From Thermoactinomyces sp. DSM 45892 (GTDB lineage Bacteria > Bacillota > Bacilli > Thermoactinomycetales > Thermoactinomycetaceae), in contig NZ_FNPL01000017.1 of NCBI RefSeq assembly GCF_900107305.1, forward strand, positions 16,080-80,079: a stretch of 64,000 nt of DNA, given 5' to 3'. A program made the translations under genes and the position numbers. Shown here piece after piece: positions 15,801 to 23,322 of this stretch. The notes under the pieces were generated by a model that saw only the letters and a program-made list of their open reading frames with translations, was not told the DNA's origin and searched no databases. Positions within the stretch are counted from its first letter, which is position 1. Each line of letters opens with the position of its first letter.

Positions 15801-16511
15801 TTACTTTTTCTTATTTAATTCCTTATCAATGATGGACTGGACCTTCTCGTAATCAAAAGGATTATCCAACTCGATGCCATTAATCATAATCGTTGGAGTC
15901 TGTTCAACTTTAAATTGTTGGACCAAATCTGCATCTACACTTACTTGATTTGATGCCTTTTTTTCCTTTATATCGTTTTCGAGCTTGGTGAGATCAATCT
16001 CTGGAGTATGTGTTTTAGCAAGATCTAATAGCTTTTCTTGTGTTACCCATAGACCATCGTGATTTCCATTTGGTTGAGCATCAAACAATGCTTTATTATA
16101 TTTCCAAAATGCTTGGGGGTTTTGAGCAAATACGGATTCAGCTGCTAGTGAGGATAGCGTAGATTCTTCCCCATGAAACAGGACGTGAATATATGCGAGT
16201 TTCACTTTTCCAGTATCAATGTAGTCTTTTTTAAGTTGCGGAAAGATTTTTTGGCTCCAAGCTTTACAGGATGGGCATTTGTAGTCACCAAATTCTACGA
16301 TGGTTACGGGGGCATCCTCTTTTCCGAGTACGGGTTGATTCACTATATTAGGTTGTTCTTTCCGGATGGCTTCTAGATTTTCTTTATTTCTCATATCTGC
16401 TAGAACAAAAATACCGACTACCAAAGCTAACGTAATAAGTGTGCCTATCACAAGTGGTTTATAAGATATTTGGCCCTTCTTGTGTCCTTTTTGGTTCTTC
16501 TTTTTTTTCAC
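15801..16511 (-). CDS. DsbA-family thiol-disulfide oxidoreductase (BdbD-like)
   Basis: This 236-residue membrane-anchored protein has a basic N-terminus and one transmembrane segment (about 19-39), then a thioredoxin-fold DsbA domain outside the membrane. The active site is CPSC (Cys79, Cys82) in 'EFGDYKCPSCKAW', with the cis-proline loop QTPTIMING near 215. It oxidises or isomerises disulfides in exported proteins. It is co-transcribed behind the ArsR-type gene 29 bp upstream, so thiol-active metal or oxidant stress may control it. It could help fold Cys-containing cargo proteins; this is inference. Confidence 0.87.
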   Translation of the reverse strand: MKKKKNQKGHKKGQISYKPLVIGTLITLALVVGIFVLADMRNKENLEAIRKEQPNIVNQPVLGKEDAPVTIVEFGDYKCPSCKAWSQKIFPQLKKDYIDTGKVKLAYIHVLFHGEESTLSSLAAESVFAQNPQAFWKYNKALFDAQPNGNHDGLWVTQEKLLDLAKTHTPEIDLTKLENDIKEKKASNQVSVDADLVQQFKVEQTPTIMINGIELDNPFDYEKVQSIIDKELNKKK

Positions 16512-16540
16512 CTATTTTTCCCCCATTCGGTTTTGCTCAT

Positions 16541-16870
16541 TTAACCAAAGCATTGATCATTACGCTTACAACTCGTAACTTCTTCATGAACATGAGATAA
16601 AACATGATCAAACATATCCAACAATTCATGGATTTGATTATCTCGAAGACGATAATACATAAATTTTCCTTCTTGTCTGCTGGTAATGATTCCACAACCC
16701 TTTAAACAAGCTAGATGTTGAGAAACATTCGATTGATTCCCGTTGGTTTCTACAACAATTTGCGAGACGGTTTTTTCATGTTTCTTGATGCAATCCAAAA
16801 TTTGAAGCCGAGTTTTATCTGCAAAGCCACGAATAAACTTTACTTTCACATCAATAGAATCTTGAGTCAT
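16541..16870 (-). CDS. ArsR/SmtB-family repressor
   Basis: The 109-residue winged-helix protein has 'FADKTRLQILDCI', the recognition helix 'NQSNVSQHLACLKGCGII' and wing 'SRQEGKFMYYRL'. A C-terminal tail with His and Cys (HVLSHVHEEVTSCKRNDQC) could bind metal or sense thiol oxidation. It is the first gene of an operon with the DsbA-like gene. AGGAGG precedes the start. Likely autoregulated. Confidence 0.87.
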   Translation of the reverse strand: MTQDSIDVKVKFIRGFADKTRLQILDCIKKHEKTVSQIVVETNGNQSNVSQHLACLKGCGIITSRQEGKFMYYRLRDNQIHELLDMFDHVLSHVHEEVTSCKRNDQCFG

Positions 16871-16903
16871 ACGGACTAGACCTCCTAGTCGTATTAATAT
16901 GTA

Positions 16904-16930
16904 CTAATATGATTCGTCACGATATATTAG
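16904..16930 (-). promoter_or_regulatory. Candidate ArsR operator
   Basis: CTAATAT (16904-16910) and ATATTAG (16924-16930) form an inverted repeat 35-60 bp upstream of the arsR-like start, the expected place for autoregulation. Confidence 0.35.
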
Positions 16931-17084
16931 CACTTGTTAATACATCCGTCAATATGGGCTAAGGTTCGTTCTTAAAAATGAAGAACTGCGAAATAAGGTA
17001 CAAAGAAGCTAGCGACTGTAACATTCATGTCACATCGGCCATCTATACTAGACGAGAAATGAATATCTAGAAAGAGGGTAAACC

Positions 17085-18317
17085 ATGAAGAGAATAATAC
17101 TTGTAATCACATTGATAGGAATCATGAGTTTAGGAATGCAAGGTATAGCAGTGAGGGCCGAGCCTGACAAAAATGTAGATTCCAAAATCAATTTTTGGAA
17201 TCAGAAACGGACAGGCACTAATTTTATGAATAGCACTTCACTGCCTGAAAGTTACAAAGCAGCCAAAAAAGCAAACATTGAATATGTGCGCTTAGCTCCA
17301 GATAAATGGGCAAAAGATAGAGATTTCTTATTCGAGGATAAGCCAGATCGATCAGGAAAGGACTTTTTGATAGGAAATGCGGATAACTATCAAGGATTAG
17401 TAAAAGAAGATCTAGCAAAATTAAAGCAGGATTTAGATGTGGCACAATCACAGGGGATAAAAGTGGTTCTTGCCATGCTATCATTACCAGGAGATCGTTG
17501 GCGTCAATTTAATAACAACCAAAATGATGATCGAATCTGGGAAGAAGAAAAATATCAGGAACAAGCCGGTCAATTTTGGCAGGACTTAGCTTTAGAGTTA
17601 AAGGATCACCCTGCTGTTGTAGGATATAACATTATTAATGAACCCCATCCAGAAACATCTAAGAAAAACAAATTCAATGATTTTTGGACAGAGGATTATG
17701 AAAAATGGTATTCCAAGGTAAAAGGAACCACTGCTGATTTAAATCAATTTAATCAAAAAATAGTAAGCTCTATTCGTAAAGTAGATGATAACACACCTAT
17801 TATTTTAGATTCCGGTTTATATGCAACTCCTTGGGCATTTAAATATCTTAAACCAGTTAACGATCATAAAACCCTGTATGCCTTTCACATGTACGAGCCA
17901 TATGAATTAACAAGTCAGGGTGAAAATCAAGAGAAGAAATATAAGTACCCCGGAGTGGTAGAGGTGGGAGAAAATAAAAAACCGATCATGTGGAACAAAA
18001 ATGAGTTAACCACTTTTTTACAGCCTATTCAAACATGGGCCCAGAGCAATCATATTCCTGCCAATCGAATTATGGCTGAGGAATTCGGGATTAATCGTAC
18101 GATTCCGGGAGCCTCGCGATATATGCAAGATTTGATTTCCATCTTTAATCAACGTGGTTGGCACAAGTCTTTCTATGCATTTCGTGAAGATACTTGGACG
18201 GGCATGGATTATGAGTTAGGGACTGGGAAAATCAAATGGGATCAAGATGGAAAACCTATACGTCAAAATAACCCTATATGGGACGTACTAAAAAGAGATT
18301 TAGCGGATAGTAAGTAG
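17085..18317 (+). CDS. Secreted glycoside hydrolase family 5 enzyme
   Basis: The 410-residue protein has a signal peptide (about 1-25). The (beta/alpha)8 domain has the GH5 acid/base in YNIINEPH (Glu186) and the nucleophile in 'MAEEFGINR' (Glu333). The conserved HMYEPY segment lies near 268. Most relatives are endo-beta-1,4-glucanases or mannanases; the exact polymer cannot be called. There is no carbohydrate-binding module. The AGAGGG site fits the ATG at 17085. It meets the recombinase gene tail to tail and is cargo of the second sigK element. Confidence 0.87.
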   Translation: MKRIILVITLIGIMSLGMQGIAVRAEPDKNVDSKINFWNQKRTGTNFMNSTSLPESYKAAKKANIEYVRLAPDKWAKDRDFLFEDKPDRSGKDFLIGNADNYQGLVKEDLAKLKQDLDVAQSQGIKVVLAMLSLPGDRWRQFNNNQNDDRIWEEEKYQEQAGQFWQDLALELKDHPAVVGYNIINEPHPETSKKNKFNDFWTEDYEKWYSKVKGTTADLNQFNQKIVSSIRKVDDNTPIILDSGLYATPWAFKYLKPVNDHKTLYAFHMYEPYELTSQGENQEKKYKYPGVVEVGENKKPIMWNKNELTTFLQPIQTWAQSNHIPANRIMAEEFGINRTIPGASRYMQDLISIFNQRGWHKSFYAFREDTWTGMDYELGTGKIKWDQDGKPIRQNNPIWDVLKRDLADSK

Positions 18318-18327
18318 AACGATTTCA

Positions 18328-18358
18328 TGGAGCGTCCTAAGTAGGATTGCTCCTTTTT
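18328..18358. terminator. Terminator between GH5 and recombinase genes
   Basis: Imperfect GGAGC...GCTCC hairpin followed by TTTTTT. Confidence 0.6.
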
Positions 18359-18384
18359 TCACTTTAGGGGATGTCCAGTGAACA

Positions 18385-19926
18385 TTAGAGCTTAGGATAC
18401 ACAGTTAGTGTAAACTCATTATTCCATTGATGCTTTTCCTTAACATAAGTACAGTGATCCAAAATGCTTTTTAACAGGGCATTTTTTTGTTTGGCATCTT
18501 GTAGTAGGGGATAGATATCTAGAGCGTGTTCAACTTTCGGGATGATATCAATTTGTGCTTTTGTACGATTTTGTTCTTCTTCTAGCTCGATGAGTGTTTT
18601 TTCTAATGTTTGGTGTATTTCACTAATCCGGCTGGCGATGTGCTTAGAGCGATTTATATAGGTTTCTTCATCGTAGATTCCCCGTTCTAGCAGGTCATGT
18701 AGCTTACCCTTTTGGCTTTCAAGGTTTCGTATTTCCTGTTTCAGGTTACATAGAGCCGCTTCTTTGAGCTCGATATGGTAAGAAGAGCTCTCAGGGCAGT
18801 CCTTTTTGCCCCATGTGAAACGGTATTGATCCAGCCAAGTATGTAATACTTCGATTAAATGTTCTTCTACGTACATAAATCGAGAGCTTTTATTTTTGCA
18901 TTGCTTTTTATAACACATGAGGTGAGGAAGTTGATTGGTATAAGGTCTTAAGACCATAGAGGAGCCGCATTTTGCGCATTTAATTAATCCAGCTAATGGG
19001 TTAGAGATTCCATTTTCGAGTTGGTAAGGAACATGGTATTGCTTTTTTAAGATTTGTTGAGCCTTTTGATATACTTCCATAGGGATCAATGGTTCATGTT
19101 TTCCTTGTACGTCAATCCATTCGCTTTGAGCACGTGTCTTGACTTCACGGCGCTTGAGAGGATCAGATGTTTTTTTATGTTCTTTTTTCTTCCATTGGAT
19201 TCGTCCGGCATATACAGCATTTTTGATGATATTTAGTACACTAGAGCTATTCCAAGGGTTTCCAAGATAGGTTTTATAGCCAAGCGCATTTAGCTCATTA
19301 GAAATCTTATTAGATCCAAGTCTTTTATTCGGATCTTCATGTGTATACCAGTTGAAAATCATTTTTACCACGGGTGCTTGTTCTGGATTTGGAACCAGAT
19401 AACGGCTTTTATTGTCATCTCGAATCTCATATCCATAGGGGGGGCGAGTGCCGATATAATTACCTTCCTCTACAGAGCGGACTCTCCCACCTTGTAGGCG
19501 TCGATTAATGATCTTCAACTCTTTTCGAGCCATGAAGGCCTCAAACTCACTATATTCCTCATCCCATTCATCTCGAAGATCATACGTTTTACGAGGAGTA
19601 ATAATTTTCGTGTTAGCTTTTTGGAATGTCTCTAGAATAAGTCCTTGTTCCCGCATGTTTCCGCGCCCTAATCGGTCTACATCCATAACCAGTACGGCAT
19701 GATAGAGACCGTCTTCAATTTCTTTTAGAAGTTCCATCATTTCCGGACGGTGGATTAGGCTTTCCCCCGATACAATCTCTTGTCTAATCTTTACGATATT
19801 TAGGTTTTGATTTTTGGCTACCTGAAGCAGTGCCTTCTTATGTTTAGCTAGGGTTTCACCTTCACCGCGGGTTTCTGCTTCCAGATCCGCACGTGATTTT
19901 CGTAGATAAATCGCTACTCTATCCAT
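18385..19926 (-). CDS. Large serine recombinase of the second sigK element
   Basis: The 513-residue protein starts VAIYLRKSRADLE (nucleophile Ser11), then has 'MDVDRLGRGNMREQG' in the resolvase domain. Recombinase domain: 'SSVLNIIKNAVYAGRIQW'. Zinc ribbon near 315: LIKCAKCGSSMVL, then CYKKQCKNK. A coiled coil occupies about 390-470. It is clearly different from the SpoIVCA-type enzyme at 9223, so the two sigK junctions probably use different enzymes. It lies at the right end of its element, 330 bp from the sigK 3' piece, reading away from it. AGGAGG precedes the ATG. It shares a divergent control region with the 57-residue gene. Confidence 0.9.
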   Translation of the reverse strand: MDRVAIYLRKSRADLEAETRGEGETLAKHKKALLQVAKNQNLNIVKIRQEIVSGESLIHRPEMMELLKEIEDGLYHAVLVMDVDRLGRGNMREQGLILETFQKANTKIITPRKTYDLRDEWDEEYSEFEAFMARKELKIINRRLQGGRVRSVEEGNYIGTRPPYGYEIRDDNKSRYLVPNPEQAPVVKMIFNWYTHEDPNKRLGSNKISNELNALGYKTYLGNPWNSSSVLNIIKNAVYAGRIQWKKKEHKKTSDPLKRREVKTRAQSEWIDVQGKHEPLIPMEVYQKAQQILKKQYHVPYQLENGISNPLAGLIKCAKCGSSMVLRPYTNQLPHLMCYKKQCKNKSSRFMYVEEHLIEVLHTWLDQYRFTWGKKDCPESSSYHIELKEAALCNLKQEIRNLESQKGKLHDLLERGIYDEETYINRSKHIASRISEIHQTLEKTLIELEEEQNRTKAQIDIIPKVEHALDIYPLLQDAKQKNALLKSILDHCTYVKEKHQWNNEFTLTVYPKL

Positions 19927-20002
19927 AAAAAATCCTCCTATGTGTATAAATATATGTCAAGACTTCTTGTCTTCTGCATACAGTTTATCGAGGTGATGTA
20001 CG

Positions 20003-20176
20003 TTGCAAGAAGATGAGCAAGCTGATGTAACATATAAAATAGGAAAAACAACGATTCATCTAGTTCCTCCTAGAATCACAGAAGAAGAAAGAAATATCAG
20101 AATAGAGGAGCTAAAGCGATTGATTTTAAGTCTATGGTTATCTATTGATCATGAAATACCTATAAAAGAACAATAG
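20003..20176 (+). CDS. 57-residue protein, candidate recombination directionality factor
   Basis: TTG start 7 bp after AGGTG; 57 codons. It has a short beta-rich part (VTYKIGKTTIHLVPP), then a charged helix 'ITEEERNIRIEELKRLI' and LWLSID. It is divergent from the recombinase gene and only 83 bp from the sigK 3' boundary. Large serine recombinases need a small partner for excision; SprB of the SPbeta system has a similar size. The role is inferred from size and place only. Confidence 0.5.
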   Translation: MQEDEQADVTYKIGKTTIHLVPPRITEEERNIRIEELKRLILSLWLSIDHEIPIKEQ

Positions 20177-20258
20177 TTATATAGTAGGGGGATAAGTCTA
20201 TATCTATTTTGTCATGAACGCAATGAATGGAGTTGAACACAGATAACCCCCTAGTGTA

Positions 20259-20552
20259 AATGAAATAACTCTAATCGATATCCTTGGAACAGAGCGGGAT
20301 GAAGTAGCTGAGCATGTGCAACTCAAAATTGAAAAGACACAGATCTATAGCCACATCCATATCCTCGATGAACGTGAGCAAGAGGTGATTCGTTGGCGTT
20401 TCGGTTTGTTGAATGAAGATGAGAAAACGCAACGTGAGATTGCTAAGGAGTTAGGAATTTCACGATCGTATGTATCGAGGATTGAGAAACGGGCATTGAT
20501 CAAGTTATTTCACGAGTTTTATCGGAATGTACCGAAAAAAGATCGGATATAG
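20259..20552 (+). pseudogene. sigK: 3' part of split sigK (SpoIIIC-like, sigma-K regions 3-4)
   Basis: From AAT at 20259 the frame encodes 97 residues: [20 protein letters not shown], then an [10 protein letters not shown] segment and the region 4 helix-turn-helix '[20 protein letters not shown]', ending '[15 protein letters not shown]'. This is the C-terminal half of sigma-K. It has no start signal of its own and stays silent until joined. Placing 28 codons from 12326-12409 before it and about 113 missing N-terminal codons gives about 238 residues, close to the 241 of B. subtilis. A terminator follows directly, as at a true gene end. Confidence 0.85.
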
Positions 20553-20560
20553 GGAGTATA

Positions 20561-20599
20561 AGAGAACTCGATTTCCTTGTTTTGGAAATGGAGTTCTCT
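20561..20599 (+). terminator. Terminator of sigK
   Basis: AGAGAACTCGATTTCC (20561-20576) pairs with 20584-20599 with one internal mismatch, then TTT. Confidence 0.75.
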
Positions 20600-20768
20600 T
20601 TGTAGGTGATGGCTTTATTCATTGATGTTGTTACTTCTTCATTACATGGGCTGAATTCCCGGTTATTTTATCTTGAGCAGGTTCTATAAATTGACACCAT
20701 TTATAACTCTAAATTGTAATTACATATGTTATCGTGTACCTTATTTCACACAAGAAGAGGTTTCGTTT

Positions 20769-21485
20769 ATGAGCAAAATAAAATTATTGTGTTTTCCATA
20801 TGCTGGAGGGTCAGCAAGGGTATTTTTTGATTGGAAGAATGATCTGAAAGCAGATATTGAACTAATCCCAGTTGAGTTACCTGGTAGAGGAAGGCGTTTT
20901 GGAGAGTCGTTCATTTCGGATTTTAGTCTGTTAGTTGAGGATATCTATCAAAATATCAAACATGAGATTCATAGTGGTCCGTATTGTTTTTTTGGCCATA
21001 GTATGGGGGCGCTGGTTGCATTTGAAGTGATGAGGAGATTAAAATCAGAAAATCAACCTATGCCCGTTTGCTGTCTGATTTCTGGGAAGAATCCTCCACA
21101 TGTTCCAGTACGAAATCAAATTCATACACTGGGTGACGAAGCGTTTTTAGACAAGATCTTCGGTTATGGTGGAACACCTGCTGAGATGTTGGATAACGAA
21201 GAACTAGCTAGTATTTTTCTTCCTATCATTCGGTCTGATTTTCAAGCGATTGAGCTTTATAAGCCCCCTACTGATCGGGAGCAAATAGATTGTCCATTTG
21301 TTGTATTTTATGGTACGGAAGACCCGTATGTATCAACAGATCTAGTGAAGGAATGGGGCTTATACACGTCTAGTAGCTGTGAATTATATGCATACAGTGG
21401 TGGACATTTCTTCATCCAGGAGCAGAGAGATCAAGTTATTCAGCAAATTAACTTGATTCTGGATGGGATAAAGAGCCATCTATAA
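20769..21485 (+). CDS. Type II thioesterase (SrfAD/GrsT-like), orphan
   Basis: This 238-residue alpha/beta hydrolase has the type II thioesterase pattern: 'LLCFPYAGGSARVF' at the start, ELPGRGRR, nucleophile GHSMGA, acid 'GTEDPYV' and His in SGGHFF. Such enzymes clear mis-primed carrier proteins of nonribosomal peptide or polyketide synthases. No synthetase is in the window, so the partner is elsewhere or lost. The ATG at 20769 after AGAGG is chosen over a longer frame from 20673 that has no ribosome site. It is the first gene right of the sigK 3' end. Confidence 0.85.
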   Translation: MSKIKLLCFPYAGGSARVFFDWKNDLKADIELIPVELPGRGRRFGESFISDFSLLVEDIYQNIKHEIHSGPYCFFGHSMGALVAFEVMRRLKSENQPMPVCCLISGKNPPHVPVRNQIHTLGDEAFLDKIFGYGGTPAEMLDNEELASIFLPIIRSDFQAIELYKPPTDREQIDCPFVVFYGTEDPYVSTDLVKEWGLYTSSSCELYAYSGGHFFIQEQRDQVIQQINLILDGIKSHL

Positions 21486-21510
21486 ATGTGGATTAGTCTT
21501 GTGGTAGATT

Positions 21511-21572
21511 GAAACAAAAGGGGAAATGTTTGTGGGTTGATTTTCATACCCCAAACGTTTCCCCTTTGTTTC
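21511..21572. terminator. Long terminator hairpin
   Basis: GAAACAAAAGGGGAAATGTT and onward (21511-21535) pairs with 21549-21572. Confidence 0.7.
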
Positions 21573-21655
21573 TACATATCTGCGTCTTCTTGTGTAAATC
21601 CTGTATCCTGTGGCTTACGGCTGTCTTCAAATAATTATATTGTTGCCCATTAGTG

Positions 21656-21787
21656 TCAGCAAAAGCCTCTTACTCCACATTGTCCCAGTGCTGGATTTTC
21701 TGGAGCGAATTTAGTGCTAGACTCTTTAGACCAAACATCCAATAAAATACGCTGCATGATAAAATAAGGGGGGCTATTTGTTTTCAT
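21656..21787 (-). pseudogene. Decayed YunG-family gene
   Basis: On the minus strand an ATG 8 bp after GGAGAT opens a 43-codon frame. It contains LLDVWSKESS and KFAPENPALGQCGV, the hallmark of YunG-type proteins, which then fails at a stop (21656). Downstream fragments in other frames (for example 'DTGFTQEDADM', ending near 21573) look like the broken remainder. The gene seems inactivated by small indels and deletion. Confidence 0.5.
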
Positions 21788-21910
21788 GTGAGAGATCTCC
21801 TCGTAAACTGAAATTTAGCTAATTTCGGTTTGGGTAACTTTTTACCCCCAATATTACTATAAAATTATATATGATATAAGAATAAGATTCTTATGGGGGT
21901 ACTGATTGAT

Positions 21911-23281
21911 ATGGAGGATTTTAAACCAGATTTACATGCAAGATCTGAATGGGCGACGTTACACGATGTAGAAGTAGCTGAGGTATCACCAGCTAATCAT
22001 CCGGTTAATGGCCGAATTCGTGTTCCAGGTAGCAAGAGTTGGACCAATCGAGCATTGATTATCGCGGCAATGGCGGAAGGGACATCTAGGCTATCTGGAG
22101 TGCTCAAGAGTGACGATACATACTGGTGTATACATACTTTACGACAGCTTGGCGTTCTGGTTGAAATAGATGGGGATGAAGTGATCATAGAAGGGGTAGG
22201 CGGAGATTGGCTTAATAAGGATGAAACCCTTTATATAGGTTCGGCTGGAACGACAGCGCGATTTCTTCCCGGCCTCTTAGCAGCATCTCAGGGTGGACAT
22301 TGGACGATGGAGGGAAGTACTAGTATGAGTAAGCGCCCGATGGCCACTCTTATTACTGCCCTTCAGGAACTGGGTGCACAAATCAAATACTCGGGTGAGG
22401 AGGGTTTTTTACCGATTCAGATTGAAGGAAAGGGTATTCACGGGGGTGTTGTGCATATCTCTGGTAAAACATCGAGTCAGTTTATCAGTGGATTACTAAT
22501 CGCGAGTAGTTATGCGAAGGAGCCCGTGACGATCCATGTAGTGGATCATATCGTCCAACATGCCTATGTGAAAATCACATTGGATCTGATGGAACAGTTC
22601 GGTGCTCATGTCGAGTATGATGACTCATTAACCACTATTAAGGTGTATCCCAAAGCTTACAAGAGTCGAGATATCCAATTAGAAGCTGATGCGTCAACTG
22701 TGAACTACTTTTTTGCCTTAGCAGCACTCACTAATGGAAAGGTTCGTGTGGACAACCTATCTTATGATACATTGCAACCCGATATTCAATTTGTGGATGT
22801 GTTGGAAAGAATGGGGTGTACAGTGGTTAAAGGAGATGGCTTCCTTGAATTACGAGGTACGGCTCAACTAAAAGGGAATTTTGACATTTCGATGAGAGAG
22901 ATGTCTGATCAGACATTAACTCTTGCGGCCATTGCACCTTTTGCAGATGGGCCTATCTCCATTCATGAAGTAGCACATATCAGGAAGCATGAATCGGATC
23001 GGATTGGTGTTATGGCAGAGTGTCTAACCAAGATGGGGATACGGGTAGGGGAACGTGAAGATGGTTTAACCGTTTACCCCGGTAACCCTCTACCAGCTGA
23101 ATGTAACTCATATGATGATCACCGTGTGGCTATGTCCTTAGCTTTAATGGGTGCGAAGGTTCCAGGAGTGAGAATTCTTGATCCCGGATGTATATCGAAA
23201 ACATGTCCGACATTTTTTGAGGAGATTGAAAAGTTAGGATTACTGGTTTGTTTGGAGGAAAAGAGTAAAAAAACCCACTGA
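21911..23281 (+). CDS. aroA: 3-phosphoshikimate 1-carboxyvinyltransferase (EPSP synthase)
   Basis: The 456-residue shikimate pathway enzyme joins shikimate-3-phosphate and PEP. Motifs: 'VPGSKSWTNRALI' (substrate binding Lys-Ser), 'IGSAGTTARFLPGLLA' (PEP and glyphosate loop, here SAGT instead of the usual NAGT), SKRPM, 'SSQFISGLL', 'DASTVNYFFALAAL' and 'CNSYDDHRVAMSLAL'. The N-terminus is about 20-30 residues longer than usual. ATG 21911 has GGGGGT 10 bp upstream; ATG 21893 lacks a site. Not clustered with other aro genes except aroE 11 kb away. Its stop codon lies inside the terminator stem. Confidence 0.92.
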   Translation: MEDFKPDLHARSEWATLHDVEVAEVSPANHPVNGRIRVPGSKSWTNRALIIAAMAEGTSRLSGVLKSDDTYWCIHTLRQLGVLVEIDGDEVIIEGVGGDWLNKDETLYIGSAGTTARFLPGLLAASQGGHWTMEGSTSMSKRPMATLITALQELGAQIKYSGEEGFLPIQIEGKGIHGGVVHISGKTSSQFISGLLIASSYAKEPVTIHVVDHIVQHAYVKITLDLMEQFGAHVEYDDSLTTIKVYPKAYKSRDIQLEADASTVNYFFALAALTNGKVRVDNLSYDTLQPDIQFVDVLERMGCTVVKGDGFLELRGTAQLKGNFDISMREMSDQTLTLAAIAPFADGPISIHEVAHIRKHESDRIGVMAECLTKMGIRVGEREDGLTVYPGNPLPAECNSYDDHRVAMSLALMGAKVPGVRILDPGCISKTCPTFFEEIEKLGLLVCLEEKSKKTH

Positions 23282-23306
23282 TCTGTGTCAGGATCAGTGG
23301 GTTTTT
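23269..23306. terminator. Bidirectional terminator
   Basis: AAAAACCCACTGATC (23269-23283) pairs perfectly with 23292-23306; T-runs on both sides serve aroA and the protease gene. Confidence 0.85.
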
Positions 23307-23322
23307 CAAAGTTTGAAATGAC

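Larger units (their letters stand above)
12413..20258. mobile_element. Second sigK-intervening element, about 7.8 kb
   Basis: It is bounded by the two AATGAA copies that flank sigK pieces (12410-12415 and 20259-20264). It has its own serine recombinase at the right end and a divergent 57-residue gene beside the boundary. Cargo: M6 protease, ferritin-like protein, DUF2975/XRE pair, ArsR-DsbA pair and GH5 glycosidase. Excision would fuse sigK codons 141/142 in frame. Confidence 0.65.

Noticed and set aside
20673..20768. N-terminal extension of the thioesterase
   Set aside because: No ribosome site at 20673; AGAGG before ATG 20769 and the family N-terminus point to the shorter protein.
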